This document shows, in pieces, positions 7,319-15,747 of a stretch of DNA of 64,000 bases. The stretch lies in NCBI RefSeq assembly GCF_000425485.1, contig NZ_KE384385.1, positions 1 to 64,000 on the forward strand, read 5' to 3'. The position numbers were made by a program, and so were the translations under genes. Every line of letters starts with the position of its first letter. Positions within the stretch are counted from its first letter, which is position 1. This DNA comes from Flavobacterium tegetincola DSM 22377. GTDB taxonomy: Bacteria > Bacteroidota > Bacteroidia > Flavobacteriales > Flavobacteriaceae. The notes beneath the pieces are model-generated. The model searched no databases and had not been told where the DNA came from. It saw only the letters and a list, made by a program, of their open reading frames with translations.

Positions 7319-9328
7319 ATGAACGAACTCTCAAAAGAATCCAGCCCTTACCTACTCCAACACGCCGAAAATCCTGTTCACTGGAAAGCTTGGAATGAAA
7401 ATACAATTAAAAAAGCTTCTCATAAAAACCAACTCATAATAGTAAGTATCGGTTATTCTGCTTGCCATTGGTGCCACGTGATGGAACACGAAACCTTTGA
7501 AAATGAAAATGCCGCAAAAACCATGAATGCGCATTTCACCTCAATAAAAGTCGACCGTGAGGAACGTCCCGATATTGACGCCGTTTACATGAAAGCCGTG
7601 CAAATTATGACACAAAGAGGCGGTTGGCCACTCAACGTAGTTTGCCTTCCAGACGGCAGACCAATTTGGGGCGGAACGTATTTTAAAATTGAGGAGTGGA
7701 TCGATACTTTGGAACAATTGCAAAAATTATATACCACAAAGCCCGAAAAATTATTGGAGTATGCGGATAAATTACAAGAAGCCATCGTGTCATTACAGCA
7801 TTTGCCTGTAGAAAAAACGGAAACGCCGACATCAATTATATTAGAAGAACTAATTGCCAAATGGACTAAAAGTTTTGACGTTGAGTTTGGAGGAATGGCA
7901 CGTGCACCAAAATTTATGATGCCAAATAATTACGATTTTTTAATGCGCTACGGATTTCAAAACAACGACCAAGACGTATTGAACTTTGTAGATTTGACGC
8001 TTACAAAAATGGCTTATGGCGGTTTATTTGACACGATTGAAGGAGGGTTTTCACGGTATTCTGTAGATATAAAATGGCATGTTCCGCATTTTGAAAAGAT
8101 GTTGTACGATAATGGACAACTACTTTCTCTGTATGCAAAAGCCTTTAAAAGAACAAAGAATCCATTGTATCAACAAGTAATTGAGAAAACCGTTTCTTTT
8201 TTACAAACCAATTTGGACAACAATGAAGGTGGATTTTATTCGGCTTTGGATGCCGATAGTTTGAATGAAAATAACGTATTAGAAGAAGGCGCATTTTATG
8301 TTTGGAAAAAAAGCGAATTGCAAACCTTAATAACAGACGATTTTAAACTGTTTGCTACAGTTTTCAACATCAATCAATTCGGACATTGGGAACACGGAAA
8401 TTACGTTTTAATTCAAAGCGAATCTTTGGACGAAATCGCCAAATCCTTTCAAATTACGGCTTCTGAATTGCATCAGAAGAAAAAGTTATGGGAACAGTTA
8501 TTATTCGCCGAAAGGCAGAAAAGAAATCCACCACGATTGGATGATAAATGCTTGACTTCATGGAATGCGTTGACTTTAACCGGATTTGTAGAAAGTTATA
8601 AAGCCTTACAAAATCCGTTATACTTGGATTTAGCACTAAAAAACGGACATTTTATTGCTGAAAAATTATGGTCGGCCGATGGAAATTTATTTAGAAGTTA
8701 CAAGAATGGTAAAGCAACTATCAACGGTTTCCTAGAAGACTATGCGTGTGTGATTCAAAGTTTTATTGCTTTATTTGAAGTCACCTTCGATGAAAAATGG
8801 TTACGCGATGCCAAACAATTGATGGATTACAGTTTGGAGCATTTCTTTGAACCAGAGCAAAAATTATTTAACTACATGTCTGATTTGGACTCGGACTTGA
8901 TTGCGAAACATTATGATATTGAAGACAATGTTATCCCAGCCTCAAACTCAATGATGGCAAAGAATCTTCTTATTTTATCCGTACATTTTTCAAATTCATT
9001 TTACGAAAAAACAGCACAGGAAATGTTAGACAAAGTGCTTCCAAATATAGATTATCCATCAGCCTTTTCTAACTGGCTTGACCTTACATTAGACTTTTCA
9101 AATTCAAAAGAATTGGCAATTGTTGGCCCAAAAGCAGGAGAGGAATTACAAAAATTCAATGCACACTATTATCCCAATGTCTTTATTTCTGGAAGTTCAA
9201 AAAACAGCAATCTACCGTTTCTAACAAATCGGTATCAGGAACATCAAACACTGTTTTATTTATGTGAAAACAGAACGTGTCAAGCACCGACTGCTCATTT
9301 TGAAGAAGTCTTGAAATCTATACTTTAA
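7319..9328 (+). CDS. Thioredoxin-domain protein, YyaL/DUF255 (SPATA20) family
   Basis: 669 residues, the full family length. The N-terminal DUF255 thioredoxin-like domain begins NELSKESSPYLLQHAENPV and has a CHWC motif at 49-52, followed by the hallmark RGGWPLNV and WGGTYF. The rest is an alpha/alpha-barrel resembling six-hairpin glycosidases (PHFEKMLYDN and EEGAFYVW are conserved). The family is found from bacteria to mammals. Its exact reaction is not established; a redox or N-acylglucosamine-epimerase-like role has been suggested. It appears to be cytoplasmic and is transcribed alone. Confidence 0.92.
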   Translation: MNELSKESSPYLLQHAENPVHWKAWNENTIKKASHKNQLIIVSIGYSACHWCHVMEHETFENENAAKTMNAHFTSIKVDREERPDIDAVYMKAVQIMTQRGGWPLNVVCLPDGRPIWGGTYFKIEEWIDTLEQLQKLYTTKPEKLLEYADKLQEAIVSLQHLPVEKTETPTSIILEELIAKWTKSFDVEFGGMARAPKFMMPNNYDFLMRYGFQNNDQDVLNFVDLTLTKMAYGGLFDTIEGGFSRYSVDIKWHVPHFEKMLYDNGQLLSLYAKAFKRTKNPLYQQVIEKTVSFLQTNLDNNEGGFYSALDADSLNENNVLEEGAFYVWKKSELQTLITDDFKLFATVFNINQFGHWEHGNYVLIQSESLDEIAKSFQITASELHQKKKLWEQLLFAERQKRNPPRLDDKCLTSWNALTLTGFVESYKALQNPLYLDLALKNGHFIAEKLWSADGNLFRSYKNGKATINGFLEDYACVIQSFIALFEVTFDEKWLRDAKQLMDYSLEHFFEPEQKLFNYMSDLDSDLIAKHYDIEDNVIPASNSMMAKNLLILSVHFSNSFYEKTAQEMLDKVLPNIDYPSAFSNWLDLTLDFSNSKELAIVGPKAGEELQKFNAHYYPNVFISGSSKNSNLPFLTNRYQEHQTLFYLCENRTCQAPTAHFEEVLKSIL

Positions 9329-9362
9329 CTTCATTTTAAAGCAAATTGCTACTGATTTTAAG

Positions 9363-9370
9363 TAGTTTTG
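9363..9370 (+). promoter_or_regulatory. -7 box of the MscS gene
   Basis: TAGTTTTG matches TAnnTTTG, 39 bases before ATG 9410. Confidence 0.45.
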
Positions 9371-9409
9371 TAGAAAATTTATTCAAAAAACATAAAATAA
9401 GCCTTTTTA

Positions 9410-10267
9410 ATGATTCCATTTTTAGCCGTTAATTTCACACCCGAAGACATTCAACGTTATACCGAACAGTTTATCACGTCTATTGTACATTATATTCCAA
9501 GTTTAATTTCAGCATTTCTACTGCTATTTGTAGGACTTTACCTTGTACGTTTAATCAACCGATTTGTTCGACGTATCATGTTAAAAAGAGAATATGATCC
9601 ATCTTTAAGCAAATTTATGGCAGATATATTGCTTTGGATTATGCGAATAATGTTGTTTGTAGCGGTCATCGATCAATTGGGAATAGGCACCTCTTCTTTT
9701 GTGGCCATTTTAGGAGCAATGGGTTTAGCAGTTGGATTATCTCTTCAAGGATCGCTTTCCAATTTTGCTGGAGGAATGCTTATTATTATGTTTAAACCTT
9801 TCAAAATAGGCGATTTCATTGAAGCACAAGGCGTTTCGGGAACGGTGACCGAGATTCAAATCTTTATAACAAAATTAACCACAACCAACAACCAAGTTAT
9901 TTTTGTTCCAAATGGCGCTTTGTCTAACGGAAACATTACCAATTATTCTGAAGCCGGAACACGACGTGCCAATATTACATTTACCGTTTCCTATGACGCC
10001 GATTTAAAACGCGTAAAAGAAATTTTACATTCGATATTAGAGAAAGATTCTCGCATTTTAAAAGAACCAAAGCCAGGAGTGGTTGTCACTGGATTAGTGG
10101 ATAATGGTGTAACAATGGCCGTTAGACCATGGGCGACTAACGCAGATTACTGGGATATGTATTCAGATGTTTTGCAGGATATGAAAAAACAACTTGATGA
10201 TGATGGTCTGGAAATTCAACCATTTGTTAAAGAAGCAAGTATAAATAAAATTTCAAAAACGAAGTAA
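9410..10267 (+). CDS. Small-conductance mechanosensitive channel (MscS family)
   Basis: 285 residues, the size of E. coli MscS. Three transmembrane helices (about 28-48, 68-90, 94-125) are followed by the pore helix TM3 with the glycine/alanine pattern AILGAMGLAVGLSLQGSLSN and FAGGMLIIMFKPFKIGDFI. The cytoplasmic beta/alpha cage domain follows (FVPNGALSNGNITNYS). It opens under membrane tension to release solutes during hypo-osmotic shock. It is a lone gene with its own promoter box and a strong terminator 107 bases downstream. Confidence 0.95.
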   Translation: MIPFLAVNFTPEDIQRYTEQFITSIVHYIPSLISAFLLLFVGLYLVRLINRFVRRIMLKREYDPSLSKFMADILLWIMRIMLFVAVIDQLGIGTSSFVAILGAMGLAVGLSLQGSLSNFAGGMLIIMFKPFKIGDFIEAQGVSGTVTEIQIFITKLTTTNNQVIFVPNGALSNGNITNYSEAGTRRANITFTVSYDADLKRVKEILHSILEKDSRILKEPKPGVVVTGLVDNGVTMAVRPWATNADYWDMYSDVLQDMKKQLDDDGLEIQPFVKEASINKISKTK

Positions 10268-10374
10268 AAACTGTGCGTTTATTATAATTGAACCACAACG
10301 TTTGCAAAAGCATTTCAATAAGGATAAGGCGAGAATTATTTTAATTCCGCAATTCGACTTAAGTATATAGATGT

Positions 10375-10412
10375 AAAAAATCCCATTTTGAAAATTCAAA
10401 ATGGGATTTTTT
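10375..10412. terminator. Bidirectional terminator between mscS and the M3 peptidase gene
   Basis: Arms TCCCATTTTGAA (10381-10392) and its complement (10395-10406) are flanked by six A and six T residues, so the hairpin serves both convergent genes. Confidence 0.85.
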
Positions 10413-10427
10413 TATGCTTCAATTAAT

Positions 10428-12569
10428 TTATCCTTTTAACCTAATTGCTTTTAGCGGTTTCTTATCTAAACCTCTTTTTCTTAACAATGGTGCAATGCTT
10501 GGTTCTGCACCTCTAAAACGTTTGTATAAAATCATTGGATCTTCAGTTCCTCCTTTTTCCAAAATGTTTTCGCGAAACGATTTTGCCATTTCTGGATTGA
10601 ACAATGTTGTAGTTTTAAACGCTTCAAAAGCATCGGTATCCAAAACACCCGACCAAATGTAACTGTAATATCCAGACGAATATCCACCAGAAAAAATATG
10701 TTGGAAATACGTACTTCTGTAACGTGGGATTATAGCGTCAATCAACCCAATCCTTTGCATTGCATTTTTCTCAAATGTTTCAGCATCTGTGGTAATTGCG
10801 GCAGTTTGAGAATGATAATCCATATCTAATAAAGATGCAGCTAGATATTCCACAGTAGCAAATCCTTGGTCAAAAGTACCCGCTTTTTGTAATTTTTCAA
10901 TCAAAGCGTCTGGAATCGTTTCTCCTGTTTTGTAATGCTTGGCATACATTTTCAATACTTCAGGTTCAGCAGCCCAGTTTTCCATTACTTGCGAAGGCAA
11001 CTCCACAAAATCTCTTGGAACACTTGTTCCTGCTAGACTTTGGTACGTTACATTGGATAATAATCCGTGCAAAGCGTGACCAAATTCGTGGAAATAAGTC
11101 GTAACCTCATCAAAAGTCAAAAGAGCTGGAGCGTCTGCCGTAGGTTTTGTAAAATTACAAACGATAGAAATAACTGGTGCTTGACGAACGCCATTCTCGG
11201 TTTTTTGTGCTCTGTAAGATGTCATCCAAGCACCACCTCGTTTTGAAGCTCGTGGGTGAAAATCCATGTACAAAATACCAACATGCGTTCCATTTGCTTC
11301 TGTAACTTCCCAAGCCGTAACATCTTCGTGATAAACGGGAACATTATCAAGCTGTTTAAATTTCAATCCATATAAATTTTCAGTCACCTGAAATACACCT
11401 TTTCTCACGTTATCAATACTAAAATATGGTTTCAATTCTTGCTCGTCCAAATCAAAACGTTGCTTTCTGATTTTTTCAGTATAATACCTCCAGTCGTACG
11501 GTTGCACTTTATCGGTGATGCCATCTTTCTTCATCATTAATTGAATGTCGGCTGCTTCCGTTTTTGCAATTTCTAATGCAGGTTTCCACAAGTCATTCAA
11601 TAATTTATTGACATTAACAGCATTTTTAGCCATTGATTCTTCTAAAACAAAAGCCGAATGCGATCCGTAACCCAAAAGTCTTGCTTTTTCGCCACGGAGG
11701 TTTGCAAGTTGTACTGCATTACTTTTGTTGTCTAAATCATCGTCGTGATTGGCTCTCGTCTGATACGCATTCCAAATTTCCTGACGCAATTTTCTATTTG
11801 AACTGTATTGCAAAAACGGCATTACACTTGAATTAGAAAGCGTAAAAATCCATTTTCCAGTCTTTCCTTTAGCTTTTGCATCAGAAGCAGCCGCCTCTAC
11901 CAACTGAGTTGGCAATCCTGCCAATTCTTTTTTGTCGGAAATAACCAACTCGTATTTATTGGTTTCAGCCAAAATATTCTGACCGTATTTCAAAGCAGTC
12001 AAAGAAAGTTGGGCATTTATTTTTCTTAATTTATCTTTGTCTGTTGCTGATAAGTTTGCGCCACTTCGCACAAAAGATTTGTGACGGTTTTCTAGTATTT
12101 TTGCTTGTTCTAAATTCAAGTTCAAACTTTCTCGCTTGTTCCAAATCGCTTGTACTCGTGCAAATAATTTTTCATTCAACGAAATATTATCGCCGTGAGC
12201 GGACATTTCTGGAGCAACTTCCTTTGCAATCGTCTGAATTTCCTCATTGGTATTGGCCGAATTATAATTTCCAAAAACACGGTTTATTTCAGAAAGTAAT
12301 TCCCCGGCATTTTCCATTGCCAAAATCGTGTTGTCAAAAGTAGGTGCCGCTGGATTATTGGCAATCGCATTGATTTCCGCTTGATGGCGCTTGATACCTT
12401 CCAAAATAGCTGGTTTAAAATGTTCGGTTTTGATTTTGTCAAAAGCAGGTACATTAAAAGGTGTGTTGTAACTTTGATAAAATGGATTCATTGTTTGCTT
12501 TTTTTCTTGAGCTTCTATGGTAAATAGATTTCCAATAGTCAGCAAGATTAAGAATGGTTTGATTTTCAT
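10428..12569 (-). CDS. M3-family metallopeptidase (peptidyl-dipeptidase Dcp / oligopeptidase A type), exported
   Basis: 713 residues. The signal peptide (KIKPFLILLTIGNLFTIEA, cut near residue 20) predicts a periplasmic enzyme. The zinc site HEFGH is at 494-498, and the third ligand Glu falls in DFVELPSQ (about 520-527), the standard thimet-oligopeptidase arrangement. The helical lid domain fills residues 30-400. Such enzymes trim short peptides, either as dipeptides from the C-terminus (Dcp) or internally (OpdA). It is a lone gene. An approximate -7 match (TAAATTTA) lies upstream. Downstream is a shared bidirectional terminator. Confidence 0.94.
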   Translation of the reverse strand: MKIKPFLILLTIGNLFTIEAQEKKQTMNPFYQSYNTPFNVPAFDKIKTEHFKPAILEGIKRHQAEINAIANNPAAPTFDNTILAMENAGELLSEINRVFGNYNSANTNEEIQTIAKEVAPEMSAHGDNISLNEKLFARVQAIWNKRESLNLNLEQAKILENRHKSFVRSGANLSATDKDKLRKINAQLSLTALKYGQNILAETNKYELVISDKKELAGLPTQLVEAAASDAKAKGKTGKWIFTLSNSSVMPFLQYSSNRKLRQEIWNAYQTRANHDDDLDNKSNAVQLANLRGEKARLLGYGSHSAFVLEESMAKNAVNVNKLLNDLWKPALEIAKTEAADIQLMMKKDGITDKVQPYDWRYYTEKIRKQRFDLDEQELKPYFSIDNVRKGVFQVTENLYGLKFKQLDNVPVYHEDVTAWEVTEANGTHVGILYMDFHPRASKRGGAWMTSYRAQKTENGVRQAPVISIVCNFTKPTADAPALLTFDEVTTYFHEFGHALHGLLSNVTYQSLAGTSVPRDFVELPSQVMENWAAEPEVLKMYAKHYKTGETIPDALIEKLQKAGTFDQGFATVEYLAASLLDMDYHSQTAAITTDAETFEKNAMQRIGLIDAIIPRYRSTYFQHIFSGGYSSGYYSYIWSGVLDTDAFEAFKTTTLFNPEMAKSFRENILEKGGTEDPMILYKRFRGAEPSIAPLLRKRGLDKKPLKAIRLKG

Positions 12570-12712
12570 TTCTGTTGGTTTTTAGGATCCGTAAATTTAG
12601 CAGAAATAATAGAGGCAATTCACTATCAAAAGTTAAAGTGAAGGTAAAAAATAAGTTTCTGTATCGTGATGTTGAATTTCTACATTAAATATTTGGCAAC
12701 AAAGCATAAAAA
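12570..12712. other. Leader region of the M3 peptidase gene
   Basis: This region holds the upstream part of the leftward peptidase gene and no other gene. It ends at the terminator that originally served tRNA-Leu. The wider gap up to the integrase continues with the left attachment repeat and the arm sites described separately. Confidence 0.5.
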
Positions 12713-12741
12713 AACCCTTAATTACAGAATAATTAAGGGTT
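12707..12741 (-). terminator. Original tRNA-Leu terminator, now stranded at the island's left edge
   Basis: An 11-bp perfect stem (AACCCTTAATT at 12713-12723 with 12731-12741) has a run of seven A residues before it, which is a minus-strand T-run. It directly abuts the 16-bp tRNA-Leu 3' repeat. The best reading is that it was the native terminator of tRNA-Leu before the element inserted. Confidence 0.7.
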
Positions 12742-12757
12742 TTGTGCGGATAATAGG
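12742..12757. repeat. Left attachment site of the tRNA-Leu element (16-bp direct repeat)
   Basis: TTGTGCGGATAATAGG is identical to 19879-19894, which spans the 3' acceptor strand and T-arm edge of tRNA-Leu(TAG). The rest of the tRNA is absent here. This is the hallmark of site-specific integration into a tRNA 3' end. The integrase gene starts 185 bases to the right. Confidence 0.88.
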
Positions 12758-12863
12758 AGTACAACTCTGTAATGTTATTAATCGTAAATTAATTGTTTAA
12801 ACTCTTATAAACAAGTATTTGAAAATATAAACCTAGCAATTAATTAAATGAAATTCCACTAAA

Positions 12864-12908
12864 TTAACTTTAATTAACCAATTTTGGGGGTATAATTGGG
12901 GGTATAAT
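12864..12908 (+). promoter_or_regulatory. Left arm-type site cluster
   Basis: TTAACTTTAATTAA (12864-12877) is followed by two GGGGGTATAAT units 12 bp apart (12886-12896, 12898-12908). A matching cluster with the same order and orientation lies at 19768-19826. Repeated motifs placed asymmetrically at both ends of an element are what integrase arm-binding sites look like. They also cover the -33 region of the integrase promoter. Confidence 0.55.
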
Positions 12909-12921
12909 AAAAATGAATTCT

Positions 12922-12929
12922 TATCTTTG
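12922..12929 (+). promoter_or_regulatory. -7 box of the integrase gene
   Basis: TATCTTTG matches TAnnTTTG, with a candidate -33 TTG at 12896-12898 (23-bp spacing). The TTG lies in the GGGGGTATAATT repeats, so integrase bound there could repress its own gene. Confidence 0.55.
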
Positions 12930-12942
12930 ATAAAAAGATATT

Positions 12943-14259
12943 ATGGCGTCAATTACCTACAGGTTAAAGAAAGGAGTTTCAGAATGGAAATCTATATATG
13001 TTAGATTCAAACAAGGAAGTAAATTTGACCTAGAAGTATCAACAGGTTTAGAATGCCCAAAAGACAGATGGAGCATTGCCAAGAAAGAAGTACTGTCAAC
13101 TATTGAATTAAACTACAAAGATGTCAATAGAAAGCTTTCTGACTTTAAGACATATCTCAAAATAGAATACGAAAACACCAAAACAAACAACAAAACAGCC
13201 GTTATCAATAATCAATGGCTAAAATTCAAGGTCGATTTATTTTTCAAACCTCAAGATATTGCAATTGAAGAAAAGCAAAAGCTATTTTTTACTAATTTTA
13301 TTGACAGTTTTATTGAGGAAGCTAAAAATAAAAAAAACAGAGATGGAAATTTAATTAAACCTAGAACAATTCAACACTATAATACGACATTAAATAAATT
13401 AAAGAATTTTGAAAATCATTATAATGTTAGTTTAAAACTAAATGAGATTGACTTGGAGTTTCATAAAAAATTTATCGAATATTTAGAAACGGTTGAAAGA
13501 TTAAATAATAATACAATCGGAGGTTACATAGATGTTATTAAAATGATTTGCAATGATGCAAAAAATAAAGGTTTAACCACTTCTTATGAACTTAACACAA
13601 ATCAATTCTACAGTCCAAAAAACAAAACAAATGACATTTACTTAAAAGAAGAAGAAATTAATACTATTTTTAACCATAAGTTTGACGCCGACTATTTAGA
13701 GAATGCATCTGACTGGTTTATTATCGGATTAAGAACAGGGCTTAGAATTTCAGACTTTTTAAAACTCGATAAAAAAAATATTGAAGATGGATATATATAT
13801 AAAACTACGCTGAAGACTGACTTTCCCGTAATTATTCCGATACATAATCAAGTTGCTAAAATTTTAGCAAAAAGAAACGGTTTATTTCCTAGGAAAATTA
13901 GCGACCAGAAGTTTAATGACTACATAAAAATTATAGCTGAAAAGGCAGGCATTACAGAGAATGTTGAAGGTGCTAAAATTGATGAAGTAGAATTCATTGA
14001 GAATGGAAAAAAGAAGAAAATTCATAGAAAGAAAACTGGAATATACCCTAAATATGAATTGGTTAGTAGTCATATTTGTAGAAGAAGTTTTGCTACAAAT
14101 CTTTATGGCAAATTAGACACTTTAACAATTATGAAAATTACAGGTCATAGCACAGAGAAGCAATTTTTATCTTATATAAAAGTTACTTCAAAGGAGTATG
14201 CAGAAAATTTGAAAGCATTATGGGAAAAGCAAGAATTTAATATAGGAAATTCCAAATAA
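12943..14259 (+). CDS. Tyrosine recombinase (integrase)
   Basis: 438 residues. The N-terminal arm-binding domain (about 1-90) is of the Bacteroidota type, followed by a SAM-like core-binding domain (about 112-215) and the catalytic domain (230-425). The catalytic residues are visible: R268 in TGLRIS, K291 in TLKTD, H377 and R380 in HICRRSF, H402 in GHST, and the nucleophile Y411 in FLSYIKV. It should catalyse integration into and excision from the tRNA-Leu 3' end marked by the 16-bp repeats. It lies next to the left attachment site with its own promoter. The following gene starts 4 bases after the stop. Confidence 0.95.
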   Translation: MASITYRLKKGVSEWKSIYVRFKQGSKFDLEVSTGLECPKDRWSIAKKEVLSTIELNYKDVNRKLSDFKTYLKIEYENTKTNNKTAVINNQWLKFKVDLFFKPQDIAIEEKQKLFFTNFIDSFIEEAKNKKNRDGNLIKPRTIQHYNTTLNKLKNFENHYNVSLKLNEIDLEFHKKFIEYLETVERLNNNTIGGYIDVIKMICNDAKNKGLTTSYELNTNQFYSPKNKTNDIYLKEEEINTIFNHKFDADYLENASDWFIIGLRTGLRISDFLKLDKKNIEDGYIYKTTLKTDFPVIIPIHNQVAKILAKRNGLFPRKISDQKFNDYIKIIAEKAGITENVEGAKIDEVEFIENGKKKKIHRKKTGIYPKYELVSSHICRRSFATNLYGKLDTLTIMKITGHSTEKQFLSYIKVTSKEYAENLKALWEKQEFNIGNSK

Positions 14260-14263
14260 TATT

Positions 14264-15235
14264 ATGAAAGAGTTTTGGCTTAAATCGAACGTCAAGGAAT
14301 ATATGATTAAAGATTTATACGATGTTGACGAAATCGTAAGAAGGTTTGGAGCATGTCCTAATGATGAAGATTATAAAATAGTAAGAAGTTATTATTTCTG
14401 GGAATGGGAAGGAAATGAAAATTGGAATGTAATACAAACAACAAAAGACGACTACGACAAAAATATTGAAAATGAAGACATACAATATCGCACAGAATTA
14501 AATTACAACGAGTTTGCTGATGTTTTTTGGTTTAGTGAATTTGAAGATACAATATGCGGGAAAGTTGAAATATTCAGCAGGTATGACTTCATTGATGCAG
14601 TTAACGAAACTTTTTATACTTTACACTTTGAAGGACAAGCAAAATATTTTTTAAAAGAAGTCATTGAGGGCTTGGAAAGCTTGAGTAGACAGATTGCAAG
14701 ATTTTCAAATTTTAAAAAAGAAATCCAAGGTTTTGAAGCTAATAAAATTCAGCAATTTGTATTAAAAACCTTTTACGATAGTTACAAAGACTGTATTAGC
14801 GATATTATAAATGAATACGAATTTATATGTCCTGAAATAACGAACTATATTAATAATTACAGTCCGACAATTAAAAAAAATCCAAAAATTGAATACAAAA
14901 CGATATGGCAGAAATTAGGAATTCTAATTGCTATCGGTTCAATAGAATTTGAGCAGAAGAAAAATTTTGGATTTGAGATAAAGTACAAAAATATACTTTT
15001 TGAAAGTGGCAATGCATTAGCCAGAGAGTTAAGTGAAGAATGGGAAATCAAACAAGAGAGCTTAAAATCATATATAAATGATACTTTAAATGCCAATATG
15101 AATCTCAACAGAAAGAACATATTCAATTCTCTAAAAAAAGCAGAGTTTCTAATTACTCACTGTCGAGAAAATAATATAGAGCCTTCGAAATTTTTAATTA
15201 AAAAACTAGAAGAATTAAAAAATAAAGGAATTTAA
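14264..15235 (+). CDS. Protein of unknown function, integrase-linked
   Basis: 323 residues, not recognised. It has no signal peptide or membrane segment. The first half is acidic and aromatic-rich (SYYFWEWEGNENWNV, FADVFWFSEFEDT), and the second half is mostly helical and lysine-rich (ending LIKKLEELKNKGI). It begins 4 bases after the integrase stop and is surely co-transcribed, so a role in integration, excision or maintenance is possible but unproven. It is very AT-rich, like the rest of the element. Confidence 0.75.
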   Translation: MKEFWLKSNVKEYMIKDLYDVDEIVRRFGACPNDEDYKIVRSYYFWEWEGNENWNVIQTTKDDYDKNIENEDIQYRTELNYNEFADVFWFSEFEDTICGKVEIFSRYDFIDAVNETFYTLHFEGQAKYFLKEVIEGLESLSRQIARFSNFKKEIQGFEANKIQQFVLKTFYDSYKDCISDIINEYEFICPEITNYINNYSPTIKKNPKIEYKTIWQKLGILIAIGSIEFEQKKNFGFEIKYKNILFESGNALARELSEEWEIKQESLKSYINDTLNANMNLNRKNIFNSLKKAEFLITHCRENNIEPSKFLIKKLEELKNKGI

Positions 15236-15237
15236 TA

Positions 15238-15265
15238 AGTAGTACTTTTTATGTACGGTACTACT
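15238..15265. promoter_or_regulatory. Inverted repeat AGTAGTAC..GTACTACT
   Basis: Perfect 8-bp arms (15238-15245 and 15258-15265) around 12 bases, lying directly after the 323-residue gene and 80 bases before the HTH gene. It lacks a T-run. It could be an operator for the HTH protein or a transcript-end hairpin. Confidence 0.4.
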
Positions 15266-15345
15266 CAAAAGTACCAAAACTGAAATTATAAGTTTGCCAA
15301 AGAAAATGACAACAAATTAACTTAAAACATTTTCGCAAATTTATT

Positions 15346-15645
15346 ATGATTGAAAACAAAGCCAGTATGTTAGTTACTTTAGATGTAGCCGACTTACAAA
15401 ATCTTATCAAAGATGCAATTAGAAACGAATTAGAAAACTTAAAAAATCTAATTCAGATTAATCCAAAAGATTCAGAAAACGAATCAAATTTACTGACTAG
15501 GGAAGAAACAGCAAAACTTTTAAAAGTTTCCTTCACTTCGCTTTTCCATTGGGCAAATAAAAACATTCTCAAACCAAAAAAATTGGGGAGACGAGTTTAT
15601 TATCTTAAGAGTGAAGTTTACGATAAACTGAATGCAGTAGCATAA
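15346..15645 (+). CDS. Helix-turn-helix protein, excisionase-like (HTH_17)
   Basis: 99 residues. A short N-terminal helix (about 8-35) precedes a MerR/excisionase-type winged helix with the usual Bacteroidota pattern: LLTREETAKLLKVSFTSLFHW, then LGRRVYYLKSEVYDKL. Proteins of this type are regularly found in flavobacterial integrative elements between integrase and replication or mobilisation genes, where they act as recombination directionality factors or as activators of the next gene. Which of these applies here is not visible. Inverted repeats on both sides of the gene are candidate binding sites. Confidence 0.8.
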   Translation: MIENKASMLVTLDVADLQNLIKDAIRNELENLKNLIQINPKDSENESNLLTREETAKLLKVSFTSLFHWANKNILKPKKLGRRVYYLKSEVYDKLNAVA

Positions 15646-15692
15646 TTTATTAAGGTTTAAATAACCTATTTCAACAAAATTTATTAAAAATT

Positions 15693-15731
15693 AAATAGCG
15701 GTGTTTAATCATATTGCCAACATTGCTATTT
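15693..15731. other. Strong hairpin before the putative replication gene (candidate origin)
   Basis: 13-nt arms (15693-15705 and 15719-15731) pair fully if two G-U pairs are allowed, leaving a 13-nt loop TAATCATATTGCC. The hairpin ends 16 bases before the start of the putative Rep gene and there is no T-run of terminator length after it. Rolling-circle initiators nick in hairpin loops near their own genes, so this is a candidate double-strand origin; an attenuator or operator is the alternative. Confidence 0.4.
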
Positions 15732-15747
15732 TCAAAAACAAAAAAAA

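Noticed and set aside
7104..7406. Open frame upstream of and overlapping the YyaL/DUF255 gene on the minus strand
   Set aside because: It overlaps a certain gene in antisense, has low-complexity composition and no promoter or family resemblance.
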